Of a stretch of DNA of 64,000 nt, positions 32,697 to 41,306 are shown piece after piece (the stretch's first letter is position 1; the number at the start of each line of letters is the position of its first letter). Origin of the DNA: an uncultured Lachnospiraceae bacterium (GTDB lineage Bacteria > Bacillota > Clostridia > Lachnospirales > Lachnospiraceae); the NCBI GenBank assembly GCA_910587305.1, contig CAJUKV010000003.1:1-64000 (forward strand), read 5' to 3'. Made by a program: the position numbers and the translations under genes. The notes under the pieces are model-generated. The model ran no database searches, was not told where the DNA came from, and saw only the letters and a program-made list of their open reading frames with translations.

Positions 32697-34553
32697 TTAA
32701 ATGTAATTCATAAGGGATGTCTGCATAATCTTACCCGTTGCCATAAGCGCCGAATTATAGGTAAGCTCCGTACTGGTAAGCTTAACCACCACCTCCGCAA
32801 TATCTATATCCTCATTTTCCGACTGCAGTGTCTGGAAAGTGGTGCGCTGATCCATAAGACGGTTGCCGATAAGATCAAGACGCTGGCTCCTGGTTCCATT
32901 ATCCGTTAAGGCCACATTGGTGTCATCTAAATGATCCTGCATTTTGGTTATTGTTTTTCCAAACATGTTATGGATATTTTCGCGTATATAGGAATATGCC
33001 TTATCTGCTGCTTCATACCTCTTTAACGCCATCTCATAATCATCCTTATTCGTTTCTTCATCTAAGCCTTTTAAGACGCCGTCTAATTCGTTTTTTATTG
33101 CTTCTATTTCTTTTAAGTCCTCAAGCGCCCTTTCCAAATCGTCAATATCCCTGTCAATGCCGTGGCCAAACACTTCATCGGCAGTGGTATTTACCTGTAT
33201 TTTTTGATTGTAACCCACATCATATTCAATGACCTGCTTTTTGCCTTCGCCTCTTAAATATTCCTGGTTATAGTTTACCGCCTTATCCGTTCCCTCCTTG
33301 GTTTTAACAGTTCCGGTGCAGGCAAAATAATGCTCCGGGCGGAGATCGCCTTTCTGCCATTCATTTTTTCTATAGGTTATGGACATCTGCGACTGACTCT
33401 GTGCCTCTATTGCTTCATACGATTTATTGCTGAAAAGAAGTTCCCCGGTTTCCGGTATCAGTATTACCTTACTATCACCTGCTTTATTTGCATCATATAT
33501 CGCCTGATAGGCATCCTTACTTGAAGCAGCTACCTCAACGGTTTCCCCCATAAATTGCTTGGTTGCGGTAAATCCGGAAAGCGTTACCGTTCCGTTGCCC
33601 GTTATTGCCTCCGGCTGCCCCTGGGCGTTCACCGCCTCCGTACCTGCAGGCAATGTTACGTTGGTAGGCTCTACCAGTGTTACGCTGCTTCCATCTGCCA
33701 ATGTTACCGTTCCATCCTTGGGCAAAGTTGCCGTTCTATTATTCACATCAGCCTTTGTGCCGGCTACCAAAGTAACATCCTTAGGCGCAGCTAATGTCAC
33801 CTCTTTTCCATCCGGCTGCTTAACCTTAGTGCCGGCCGGTAATGTTACTTTCGTTTTTTCCAGTACGCCTATGTCATTTGCGTCATCACCCCAAAGGCCA
33901 TCATAGGAAAGGCGGAGCCTGTGGATATCGCTGTTTTCATCATTTATAATATTCTCTTCCAGCGCATCTCCATATCCCGCATAATTATCCTTGGTAATTC
34001 CATCAAGAACGTCTCTGTCCGTATAATTAATGGTATCAAAGTCTTCTATGGTAAACGGCTCTGTAATCTCATACCTGGGATATCCGTCCGGCTGCTCGTT
34101 CACATCATCCTCAAAACTTAAAGTGGTATCCGTCCTGTATCCGGTAAAGATATATCTCCCCGCATAATCCGTATTACCCGTAGAATAAACCTCGTCCCGA
34201 AGGGACTTTAACTGGCCGATAATAATCTCCAATTCAGCCGGCTGCAAATCCTTATTTGCCGCTTTATTTGCCTGCTTGCTCATTTCGGTAAGCACATCCG
34301 TAACCGTCTTAAGGGCGCCTTCCGTAACTTCAAGCCAGCTTTCCGCATCCGGCGCATTCTTTTCATAGTACTGTGTCAGCTCTGCAACACTGGTGCGAAG
34401 GCGCAGTGCACGGATGGCGATAACCGGATCATCAGAAGGTCTTGTGATTTTCTTCTGGGTTGACATCATTGTGCTTAACTTATCCCGTAGTATCTTATTA
34501 TTATTAATATTATACAGAGAGTTATTCTGCATAATTTTATTTGTCATTCTCAT
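32697..34553 (-). CDS. flgL: Hook-filament junction protein FlgL, long form
   Basis: FlgL joins the hook (through FlgK) to the filament. The N-terminal domain (TNKIMQNNSLYNINNNK, KKITRPSDDPVIAIRAL) and the C-terminal helix (TTFQTLQSENEDIDIAEVV, TYNSALMATGKIMQTSLMNYI) are conserved. At 618 residues it is about twice the usual length. The extra middle part contains a repetitive beta-rich segment at about residues 234-326, where VTLPAGT-like strands recur (VTLPAGTKV, VTLVAGTKA, VTLADGSS, VTLPAGTEA). This probably forms a surface-exposed outer domain. The ribosome binding site is AGGAGA. Confidence 0.92.
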   Translation of the reverse strand: MRMTNKIMQNNSLYNINNNKILRDKLSTMMSTQKKITRPSDDPVIAIRALRLRTSVAELTQYYEKNAPDAESWLEVTEGALKTVTDVLTEMSKQANKAANKDLQPAELEIIIGQLKSLRDEVYSTGNTDYAGRYIFTGYRTDTTLSFEDDVNEQPDGYPRYEITEPFTIEDFDTINYTDRDVLDGITKDNYAGYGDALEENIINDENSDIHRLRLSYDGLWGDDANDIGVLEKTKVTLPAGTKVKQPDGKEVTLAAPKDVTLVAGTKADVNNRTATLPKDGTVTLADGSSVTLVEPTNVTLPAGTEAVNAQGQPEAITGNGTVTLSGFTATKQFMGETVEVAASSKDAYQAIYDANKAGDSKVILIPETGELLFSNKSYEAIEAQSQSQMSITYRKNEWQKGDLRPEHYFACTGTVKTKEGTDKAVNYNQEYLRGEGKKQVIEYDVGYNQKIQVNTTADEVFGHGIDRDIDDLERALEDLKEIEAIKNELDGVLKGLDEETNKDDYEMALKRYEAADKAYSYIRENIHNMFGKTITKMQDHLDDTNVALTDNGTRSQRLDLIGNRLMDQRTTFQTLQSENEDIDIAEVVVKLTSTELTYNSALMATGKIMQTSLMNYI

Positions 34554-34684
34554 GCCTTTCGTCTCCTTCTATACAATGTCATAGGGCCTTTTTACCGCTG
34601 CCTCTCTTGCTTGCCGATACAATATTCATGCAAAAATACCTGAAATTCTTCTCATACAAGCAGTCCTCAAATTTGGGCCGGACG

Positions 34685-34725
34685 AAAATTTCTTAGTTCA
34701 TGTTTTTTATAAACTTAGAAATTCT
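34685..34725 (-). repeat. Hairpin element C, single copy between flgK2 and flgL
   Basis: Plus strand: AAAATTTCTTAGTTCAT, seven-base loop GTTTTTT, ATAAACTTAGAAATTCT. The same stem frame, loop and an internal T-T mismatch recur at 61940-61980, where the upper stem is GTCCGC/GCGGAC instead of GTTCAT/ATAAAC. CAAATTTGGGCC next to it (34670-34680) resembles part of element B. Confidence 0.65.
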
Positions 34726-34732
34726 CTTTGTA

Positions 34733-36568
34733 CTAAACGCCCGTCCGCAGTATCAGCTGGTCATAAACCTCTGTCAATGTCTGAACCATCTTAGATGCCA
34801 GGGTGTAGGCATTTTGGAATTTCACAAGGTTTACGGCCTCTTCATCCTCATCCACGCTGGAAATCGCGCTTCTCTGGTTGTCGATACTGTTCTTAAGACC
34901 TTCGTAAGTACTACAGAATGTTCCTGCATCACTGGAATTTAATGCCACGTCGGATAAGATTCTTTCCAACATCTGCCCTGCGGTTCCGTTGCGGAAATTA
35001 AACTTTTCCTTGCTGGCAAGGAGGGCTATCACTTCTTCTATCTGTCCGCATTCTTCCACGCCGACGTCCTTGCTGCTTCTTGTTCCCAGAAGAGAAGCAT
35101 CTAAAATAAGCGCCGGATTGATGGCAAAGTTTCCTGCCGTTAATTCATAATATCCATTTTGTCCGGGTGAATTATCGAAATCTTCTTTCTTATAGGTGCT
35201 CCCATCCGGACAGGTTCCGGTAAAAAGAATGTCTCCCTGATTGTCGTTCACATCATAGCCGCTGGTAAAGATATTGTTTACCTTCTCGGCAAATTGACGT
35301 ATCCACGCATTCATCTGTTCCATGTAATAAGGAATGCCCTGATACTTAATCGCGGCTTCCGTCTTTGCTTCCTTGCCTATCTTCTCCGTACTGATTGTAG
35401 GAGATTTATCCTCATCTATGGTGAAAGTGTAGGTACAGTTATCGGGATCATTGGGATCTAAATTCCACTCCCAGTCTTTATAATAGCACGTCGTATTACC
35501 GATATTAATTACGCCGCCGGTATCGGAAAGCATACATTCCTGCATATTCTTAAGATAGTTTGCGTCTACCTTAACCGTTACCTTAACCCCGTTAGCGTCT
35601 TTAACCACATCTTGCACTGTTCCCGTGAAATTGGAGCCATTATTACCATCCCGCAGCTCCACAAGTCCTTTCAGCCTTCCCTCCATAGCCAGGTTGGTAA
35701 GCTTGAAGGCATTTCCGTTTCCCCACTTGATATCGTAAAGGCCGTCCGCATCCGTCTGGTTTACCTTTTCATTCTGAGCTCTCGCCTCATACTTAAGGCT
35801 CTTAAAGCTGACGCCGTCTACAAGGGGCTGGCCTCCGGCAATGCAGACCATATATCTGTTTGCTCCGGTTTCGCCCTTGCTGGCGTCATAGATTGGGGTT
35901 TCGCGCACCTCCACGTCCACCAGCTCCGACAACTCATCTACCAGAAGTTCCCTCTGGTCTCTTAACTCATTGGCTTTCGGCCCGGACAGCTCTATCATAT
36001 TAATCTGCCTGTTTAAATTGGCAATTTTTTCCGCCAGGGAATTAATTTCATCCACGCACTGCTTGATCTCCAGGTTAATATCCTTTTGCAGTTCCTGAAG
36101 GTTTCCATACATATTATTGAAATAATCCGTCAGGGCCTTTGCGGAAGCGATAAACTGAGCCTTGGAGTTGTCGCTGCTTGCATTAGTAGTTACGGACTGC
36201 AGGCTGGCGCTGAATTTATTAAAAATACTTCTGAATCCGCTGGTATTGTCGTCGTCAAAGTAATCCTCTATGAGCTTCATATAGTAATCTTTAACGGCGT
36301 ATTCCCCGTATTTGCTGTTGTTATCCCAGTATTTCACATCATAAAAGCTATCCCTGATGCGTTCGATTGCTATGGTATTTACACCGGCGCCGACACAGCC
36401 ATATGTAGTGTAAACACGCAGGGCCTCGTTTGCCTGGGTTGTGGCCTGCTGTCTGCTATAACCCACTGTCTGCGCATTGGCAATGTTGTTGGCTGTGGTG
36501 TTTAAAGCCGCATTGGATGCCCGAAGTCCTGAGCCTGCTATATATAATCCTAAAAATTGTGATGGCAT
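34733..36568 (-). CDS. flgK: Hook-associated protein FlgK, second copy
   Basis: A 611-residue HAP1 homolog. N-terminal rod/hook signature: GLYIAGSGLRASNAALNTTANNIANAQTVGYSRQQ. C-terminal: NLVKFQNAYTLASKMVQTLTEVYDQLI. It lies directly after another flgK (36586-38208), with 17 bases between, and is longer because of an enlarged middle domain. The two are quite diverged. Either both are in the junction or one has a different role. GGAAG before ATG 36568 serves as ribosome binding site. Confidence 0.9.
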   Translation of the reverse strand: MPSQFLGLYIAGSGLRASNAALNTTANNIANAQTVGYSRQQATTQANEALRVYTTYGCVGAGVNTIAIERIRDSFYDVKYWDNNSKYGEYAVKDYYMKLIEDYFDDDNTSGFRSIFNKFSASLQSVTTNASSDNSKAQFIASAKALTDYFNNMYGNLQELQKDINLEIKQCVDEINSLAEKIANLNRQINMIELSGPKANELRDQRELLVDELSELVDVEVRETPIYDASKGETGANRYMVCIAGGQPLVDGVSFKSLKYEARAQNEKVNQTDADGLYDIKWGNGNAFKLTNLAMEGRLKGLVELRDGNNGSNFTGTVQDVVKDANGVKVTVKVDANYLKNMQECMLSDTGGVINIGNTTCYYKDWEWNLDPNDPDNCTYTFTIDEDKSPTISTEKIGKEAKTEAAIKYQGIPYYMEQMNAWIRQFAEKVNNIFTSGYDVNDNQGDILFTGTCPDGSTYKKEDFDNSPGQNGYYELTAGNFAINPALILDASLLGTRSSKDVGVEECGQIEEVIALLASKEKFNFRNGTAGQMLERILSDVALNSSDAGTFCSTYEGLKNSIDNQRSAISSVDEDEEAVNLVKFQNAYTLASKMVQTLTEVYDQLILRTGV

Positions 36569-36585
36569 CTATTCCACTTCCTTCC

Positions 36586-38208
36586 CTATCTTCCTAATGT
36601 GCCAATAAGGTGCTCTAACATTTCACTGACCGCATTAATGTAACGGCTGGCCGCATTATACGCATTCTGGAACATAACCATATTGCTCATTTCCTCGTCT
36701 GCGCTGACTCCTAAAATCTGCTCTCTGGCGGAGGCTACATTGTCCACGGTAATCTGCTGGTTTTCACTGATTCCACGAAGAACATAGCCGTCGTTGGCAA
36801 CCAGCGAAACCATATCGTCATAATAATGAATGAAATTCGTTTTCGTTTTTACATGAGGGTTTACGTTATGATCTTCGCTCATAAAAAGTTCTTTTAAGGC
36901 GTCCGCCGTTGCCTGATCAACTACCCCGTCATCCCTCTTAAATCCAAGCAGAGAGGGGGACTGTTTGATTACGCCATTCATGATGATGTTCTGTGTTGTA
37001 AAATCTCTTTCATCGCCGTACTGATTCGATCTAACATTGAATATGGTATAAGGTTCACCGGTGTCAGGATCCCTCATGTAGTTGCTGTCCGGATTATCTA
37101 TTCTTGCATTATCAGCCGCATCTTTAAAAATTTTGTTAATGCCTGTTGTAATCAGATGTACAAGATTATCAAACTCTGCCTGCACATTCATTATCACGGA
37201 TTGGGAAATGCTCCGGTCATAGGTGCTTCCCGCTTCCAAATCCCGGAAGGTTGCACGGTGATCTCCCCTTGCATACAGCAACGCCTTAAGTGAGCCGATA
37301 TCTGTGTTGGCGCTGCTGGAAATAACCCTGTCCAGATTAAATACCTTCGCCCCGTCAATGGAGGTTACCGTTTTAACACCATTTACCATCTTTGTCTTTG
37401 CCAGTTGCGTCCAATAAGGGGTTGCAAAGCCGTTCTCATCATAATCAAGCCCTATCTTATTAGCAGACTCCGCCCTGACAAAATCTTTTCCTTCCAATTG
37501 AATCAGAATATTTCCGGAAACGTCTGTCCTGCATTCTATATATGCCATGGTTGAAAGTTCATCTATCAGCTGATTTCTTTCATCCCTTAAATCGTTTGCC
37601 TTTTCAACCTGGCCGGATTCAATCTTCTGGATTTCCACATTAAGCGCCGCTATACGATCCCCATAAGCGTTTATGGTATCCACCTGACGTACAATTTTAT
37701 CGTTTAAATCGTCCTGATACTCGCTAAGACCCGTATATACCGCCTGAGACCGTGTTATAAATTCGTTGCAGCGCTGTACAAAAACGCCCTGATTAACGGA
37801 GTTGGCCGGATCCCTTGCCAGATCCTGAACGGATTTCCATAAATTTTCGATATTTTTGGCAAAAGCCTCCCCCTGCAGCTCCTGAAAAAGATTTTCCACT
37901 TCCTCAACAGCTGCCGCAAAGGTATCGTAGAATCCGCTTCTCCCCGATTCCCTTCTATATGATTTATCCAGGAAAATATCTCTGACTTGTTTTACTTGAG
38001 AATAATTGACGCCCAGACCGAGCTGCTGATAAGCAACGGCAGAAGCGCTGGTAGAAATTGTATTATAAATGCGGGTACCCTGCTGCACCTGCTGCCTGGT
38101 GTACCCAACCGTATCCACGTTTGCCATATTGTGGGCGGTAGTATTAAGAGCATTCTGCCCCATCTGCAATCCGCTTAAGCCTACATATAAGCTTCCCATT
38201 AAAGACAT
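36586..38208 (-). CDS. flgK: Hook-associated protein FlgK, first copy
   Basis: A 540-residue HAP1 protein at the hook-filament junction. Signatures: MGSLYVGLSGLQMGQNALNTTAHNMANVDTVGY at the N terminus, ELQGEAFAKNIENLWKSVQDLARDP in the FlgK-specific helical part, and NMVMFQNAYNAASRYINAVSEMLEHLI at the C terminus. The start at 38208 follows AGGAGGAACGG. Co-transcribed with flgM and flgN upstream. Confidence 0.93.
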   Translation of the reverse strand: MSLMGSLYVGLSGLQMGQNALNTTAHNMANVDTVGYTRQQVQQGTRIYNTISTSASAVAYQQLGLGVNYSQVKQVRDIFLDKSYRRESGRSGFYDTFAAAVEEVENLFQELQGEAFAKNIENLWKSVQDLARDPANSVNQGVFVQRCNEFITRSQAVYTGLSEYQDDLNDKIVRQVDTINAYGDRIAALNVEIQKIESGQVEKANDLRDERNQLIDELSTMAYIECRTDVSGNILIQLEGKDFVRAESANKIGLDYDENGFATPYWTQLAKTKMVNGVKTVTSIDGAKVFNLDRVISSSANTDIGSLKALLYARGDHRATFRDLEAGSTYDRSISQSVIMNVQAEFDNLVHLITTGINKIFKDAADNARIDNPDSNYMRDPDTGEPYTIFNVRSNQYGDERDFTTQNIIMNGVIKQSPSLLGFKRDDGVVDQATADALKELFMSEDHNVNPHVKTKTNFIHYYDDMVSLVANDGYVLRGISENQQITVDNVASAREQILGVSADEEMSNMVMFQNAYNAASRYINAVSEMLEHLIGTLGR

Positions 38209-38293
38209 ATCCGTTCCTCCTGATGCCAATCCCGTTTATAAGGGAATTGGCAAAAATTTATTTCTTCTTATCGCTTTTGAAATTTTGCAAGGA

Positions 38294-38812
38294 TTACTGC
38301 TTTGCATCAAAGCTGCCCCCATCCGTTCCTATATGGGTTCCCGTATTATAGGCGCCCTTATTATAGTTGGCCGTCTCCGGCGCCGTATTTAAGGACTGCA
38401 GCATGTTCATGTCAAATTCCACCATTTCCAGCGCATTTTGTATTAAAATTGCATTCTGGCCGTTTACCTTTTTTACCTCGTAAACGGCGGTGCGTAATCT
38501 GTCATGCACTCTAGCCAGTTTCTGCTGCTCCTCGGGCCTTGACTTTAGCATTTCAATCAGATCCGTGAGCAGTAATGTTTTAACATCCTTGTTCATTACA
38601 TTGGCGATATCAGCAAAAACCTCTTGTCTTTTTAATTCCAGACGGTTAATCCTACCGACAACGATTTGTTCTTCATCCGTGATTTTGGCTAATTCTTCAA
38701 GCTCGCCGGCTATGACAACCGGCGTCTTTTTCATTGATAATCCCAGCAAGTTTTCGTACTCCTGGCTTTCCAGGTTTAATACTTCAATCAAGTTTTCCAT
38801 TAAACTTGCCAC
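38294..38812 (-). CDS. flgN: FlgN-type export chaperone
   Basis: A 172-residue helical protein between flgM and flgK, the normal place of flgN, whose product escorts FlgK and FlgL to the export gate. Visible features: SLMENLIEVLNLESQEYENLLGLS at the N terminus, long helices, and a glycine-rich tail. The start is taken as GTG 38812, seven bases after GAGG, which overlaps the flgM stop; ATG 38800 is an alternative. Confidence 0.82.
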   Translation of the reverse strand: MASLMENLIEVLNLESQEYENLLGLSMKKTPVVIAGELEELAKITDEEQIVVGRINRLELKRQEVFADIANVMNKDVKTLLLTDLIEMLKSRPEEQQKLARVHDRLRTAVYEVKKVNGQNAILIQNALEMVEFDMNMLQSLNTAPETANYNKGAYNTGTHIGTDGGSFDAKQ

Positions 38813-38817
38813 TTGGA

Positions 38818-39093
38818 TTACCTCATTTCTTCATATCTTTTCAATAATTTATCCGCAAAGCGCTCAACGCTTACATCATATGTGCCGACTTGCATCTGTG
38901 ACTTAATGGAAGCTGTCACATCTTCCCTCACATCCTGGCTGGCTGCCACAGCCTGCTTTGCAATCTGTATATCCCGGCCAAAGTCGGAAATCTGCAGCTT
39001 ATCGGAGAGTCCCGCGCTGCCCTTTGCCTGAGCCTTTGAAACCTTTTTTGTGTTATACAGCTGCTGAACCTGTGTATATGCTTCTATACGCAT
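38818..39093 (-). CDS. flgM: Anti-sigma-28 factor FlgM
   Basis: A 91-residue inhibitor of the flagellar sigma factor, exported after hook completion so that late genes can be expressed. Conserved parts: SDKLQISDFGRDIQIAKQAV and IKSQMQVGTYDVSVERFADKLL. The start at 39093 follows AGGAGG. It is the first gene of the late operon and has a sigma-28-type promoter, which implies feedback on its own inhibitor. Confidence 0.92.
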   Translation of the reverse strand: MRIEAYTQVQQLYNTKKVSKAQAKGSAGLSDKLQISDFGRDIQIAKQAVAASQDVREDVTASIKSQMQVGTYDVSVERFADKLLKRYEEMR

Positions 39094-39204
39094 CCGTATT
39101 CCTCCTTCCATGGATTTGCAGCAATCCGGTTTGGTCTGTCCACTGCCCGGGATGTTGCACGGATTTCCCATTCATAAAAAATGATTTCTTTATTTACATT
39201 ATTT

Positions 39205-39231
39205 GTATCGGATATTTTTGAAAAGACTTTA
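39205..39231 (-). promoter_or_regulatory. Sigma-28 promoter of the flgM operon
   Basis: TAAA (39231-39228), 15 bases, TCCGATAC (39212-39205) on the minus strand, about 110 bases before flgM. Confidence 0.78.
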
Positions 39232-39270
39232 GAGGGTTTGGAAAATTTCATGCTGAAAGCGCTTCGATAA

Positions 39271-39299
39271 TTGGATAGACTTTACATTTTAGCTATAAT
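39271..39299 (+). promoter_or_regulatory. Housekeeping promoter of the 39-residue gene
   Basis: TTGGAT (39271-39276), 17 bases, TATAAT (39294-39299). Divergent from the flgM promoter 40 bases away. Confidence 0.65.
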
Positions 39300-39347
39300 A
39301 TACTTATCTTATAAATACAAGCCACGATATAGAAAGCAGGTGATCTT

Positions 39348-39467
39348 ATGACCGGTAAAGAGATAGTTAACCTTATCCGTAAACTGAAAGAAAAGGGTAT
39401 AAGCAGTGATGAAATACCTGCAATTATAGAATATATTGAAACCCATGATCCGAAAGAACAAGAGTAA
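39348..39467 (+). CDS. Small protein of 39 residues, unknown
   Basis: The frame encodes a charged, helical protein, starting MTGKEIVNLIRKLKEKG and ending HDPKEQE. It has a housekeeping promoter 50 bases upstream, AGGTGA in front of ATG, and a strong terminator 28 bases after the stop, so it forms a complete small transcription unit. The middle (SSDEIPAIIEYIETH) suggests an amphipathic helix pair. It is divergent from the flagellar operon. I do not recognise the family. Confidence 0.7.
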   Translation: MTGKEIVNLIRKLKEKGISSDEIPAIIEYIETHDPKEQE

Positions 39468-39494
39468 CTGTTTTATGCTTAAGCAAACATAATC

Positions 39495-39550
39495 AAAAGC
39501 GCTCCGGGTACACTTTACTTTTCTGATAAAGATTTCCGGAGCGCTTTTTT
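39495..39550. terminator. Bidirectional terminator
   Basis: AAAAGCGCTCCGG (39495-39507) pairs with CCGGAGCGCTTTT (39536-39548), followed by T on the plus strand and by T (complement of A) on the other. It separates the small gene from the uracil permease gene. Confidence 0.85.
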
Positions 39551-39553
39551 CAT

Positions 39554-39632
39554 TATTATACCCCCTGCATACCGCAAGCGATGCTTGCGGTACTGCTACC
39601 GATAAAGAGTTTGGAAGTTTACTTCCAAGCTT
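39554..39632 (-). repeat. Hairpin element D after the uracil permease gene
   Basis: On the minus strand the hairpin AGCTTGGAAGT/ACTTCCAAACT (39632-39609) encodes the last codons and stop of the permease. CTTTATCGGTAGCAGT follows, then ACCGCAAGC/GCTTGCGGT (39591-39571), TATGCAGGGGGTATAA and ATG. That ATG (about 39551) opens a 12-codon frame running through the terminator. Nearly identical to the copy before rfbH. Confidence 0.7.
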
Positions 39633-41010
39633 TTCCTTTCACATCAGGGCGGATTGCCACGCCGCGTGTCCGGTCGCCCTGCGGATTCTCGCCAAAAACA
39701 TAATCGTTTCCAGGTAAAATTGCATTTAAAATAATTCCCGCAAGGGCTGCGATCGCAAGACCTGTAAGGGTAATGGAAGTTCCGCCCACCGTAAAGGTCA
39801 GTCCGCTGCTAAATCCCAGCCCGCTTACCAAAATCACTGCCGCTATAATCAAATTTCTGGATTTTGTAAAATCTACTTTGTTTTCCACTATGTTACGCAC
39901 GCCAATTGCAGAAATCATACCATAAAGCATAAAGCTTACCCCGCCGATGATTGCAGAGGGAATGGAACCGATAATTTCCGACATTTTAGGGATAAAGCTC
40001 AGCACCACCGCGTAAATGGCGGCAAGGCGGATTACCTTCGGGTCGTAAACCCTGCTCAGCTCAAGCACTCCTGTGTTTTCTCCGTATGTGGTATTAGCAG
40101 GGCCGCCAAAAAGCGCGGATAATGAAGTGGCAAGGCCATCCCCAACCAAAGTCCTGTGAAGGCCGGGATCCTCGATAAAATTCTCACCTACCGTCGCCGA
40201 GATAGCCGACATATCGCCGATATGCTCCATCATAGTCGCCAGTGCAATGGGCGCCATCACAAGGACTGCTGTTATATCAAATTTACAAATCTGAAATGGC
40301 GGCAGCCCAATCCAGTTTGCCGCCTGTACTCCTGCAAAATTCAAAATGGCGCTGCCGTCGGGATTTGTAAACCCAACCGCGTTAAAGAGCAGCGCTGCGG
40401 CATAGGAAATCAAAACGCCCATCAGAATGGGGATAATTTTAAACATGCCCTTTCCCCAAATATTAAAGATAACAATGGTTCCTAATGCGATTATGGCAAG
40501 CAGCCAGTTGGTGGAAGCATTGGAAACTGCGGAAGGGGCAAGGCTTAATCCAATACAGATGATAATCGGTCCCGTAACCACAGGCGGGAGAAACCGCATG
40601 ACTTTTTTTACCCCAATCAATTTGATGACCAGCGCCAGCGCCAGATACAAAATACCAGCTACCACAATACCGCCGCAGGCATAGGGAAGCTTTTCTCCCA
40701 TGCTCATCCCTGCAAAAATGCCCGTATCTAACTGCGCTACGGTCTGAAAACCTCCTAAAAATGCGAAAGAAGAACCTAAAAATGCAGGTACCTTTAGTTT
40801 GGAACAAAGGTGGAAAAATAACGTTCCCAGTCCCGCACAGATTAAGGTTACCTGAATTGAAAGCCCTTCTCCCTCAAAATAAACATTCACCAAAATTGGT
40901 ACTAAAATTGTTGCGCCAAACATGGCGAACATGTGTTGTAATCCAAGGATAAGCATCTTGGGTATCCCAAGGGTCCTTGCATCACGAATCGCTTCCTGCT
41001 GCTTCGGCAT
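39619..41010 (-). CDS. uraA: Uracil permease (NCS2 family)
   Basis: A 463-residue membrane transporter for uracil with 12-14 hydrophobic segments. Family blocks: LGLQHMFAMFGATILVP at the N terminus, FLGSSFAFLGG, the conserved GPANTTYGENTGVLELSR, and a late ALAGIILNAILPGND. The gene for uracil phosphoribosyltransferase is divergent on the other side of a shared control region. The C terminus (GKAWK) is encoded inside element D, so the original end may have been replaced. The ribosome binding site is GAGGAGGG. Confidence 0.93.
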   Translation of the reverse strand: MPKQQEAIRDARTLGIPKMLILGLQHMFAMFGATILVPILVNVYFEGEGLSIQVTLICAGLGTLFFHLCSKLKVPAFLGSSFAFLGGFQTVAQLDTGIFAGMSMGEKLPYACGGIVVAGILYLALALVIKLIGVKKVMRFLPPVVTGPIIICIGLSLAPSAVSNASTNWLLAIIALGTIVIFNIWGKGMFKIIPILMGVLISYAAALLFNAVGFTNPDGSAILNFAGVQAANWIGLPPFQICKFDITAVLVMAPIALATMMEHIGDMSAISATVGENFIEDPGLHRTLVGDGLATSLSALFGGPANTTYGENTGVLELSRVYDPKVIRLAAIYAVVLSFIPKMSEIIGSIPSAIIGGVSFMLYGMISAIGVRNIVENKVDFTKSRNLIIAAVILVSGLGFSSGLTFTVGGTSITLTGLAIAALAGIILNAILPGNDYVFGENPQGDRTRGVAIRPDVKGKAWK

Positions 41011-41139
41011 AATAATTCCCTCCTCACGACTTACTTGTTGCTGTTATGAAATTTTGGTATCTTTACAAGTATAAGGGGTATCCTTCCATATTACAAGAAA
41101 AACTTTGTAAAAAAAGGAAGAAATAAATGCCATAATCAG

Positions 41140-41183
41140 TTGACGAACTGTTCAAGTTGCACTAAAATTTTACATAGTGCAAC
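41140..41183 (+). promoter_or_regulatory. upp promoter with overlapping palindromic operator
   Basis: TTGACG (41140-41145), 17 bases, TAAAAT (41163-41168). A perfect inverted repeat, GTTGCACTA (41156-41164) with TAGTGCAAC (41175-41183), overlaps the -10 box, which suggests a dimeric repressor. Which regulator binds is unknown. A second, weaker TTGACA lies at 41188. Confidence 0.6.
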
Positions 41184-41214
41184 AAATTGACAGACCGAAT
41201 AAGGGCATATTAAG

Positions 41215-41306
41215 CAAGAATGAGGATACTGTGAAAAATAAATTTTTTACAGGCAAATTTGCGCTTACGCCCAAATTTGCAGGCCAAACAAGAATGGAGG
41301 ATACTT
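41215..41306 (+). repeat. Hairpin leader element B before upp, with flanking direct repeat
   Basis: CAAGAATGAGGATACT (41215-41230) at the left and CAAGAATGGAGGATACT (41289-41305) at the right flank hairpin GTGAAAAA/TTTTTTAC, then AGGCAAATTTGCGC and CGCCCAAATTTGCAGG. The ribosome binding site GGAGG lies in the right repeat and an almost identical one in the left. This is what an insertion duplicating the ribosome binding site would leave. Confidence 0.72.

Noticed and set aside
41011..41139. Pyrimidine riboswitch or PyrR attenuator before uraA
   Set aside because: No PyrR-binding loop pattern or antiterminator/terminator pair could be drawn.
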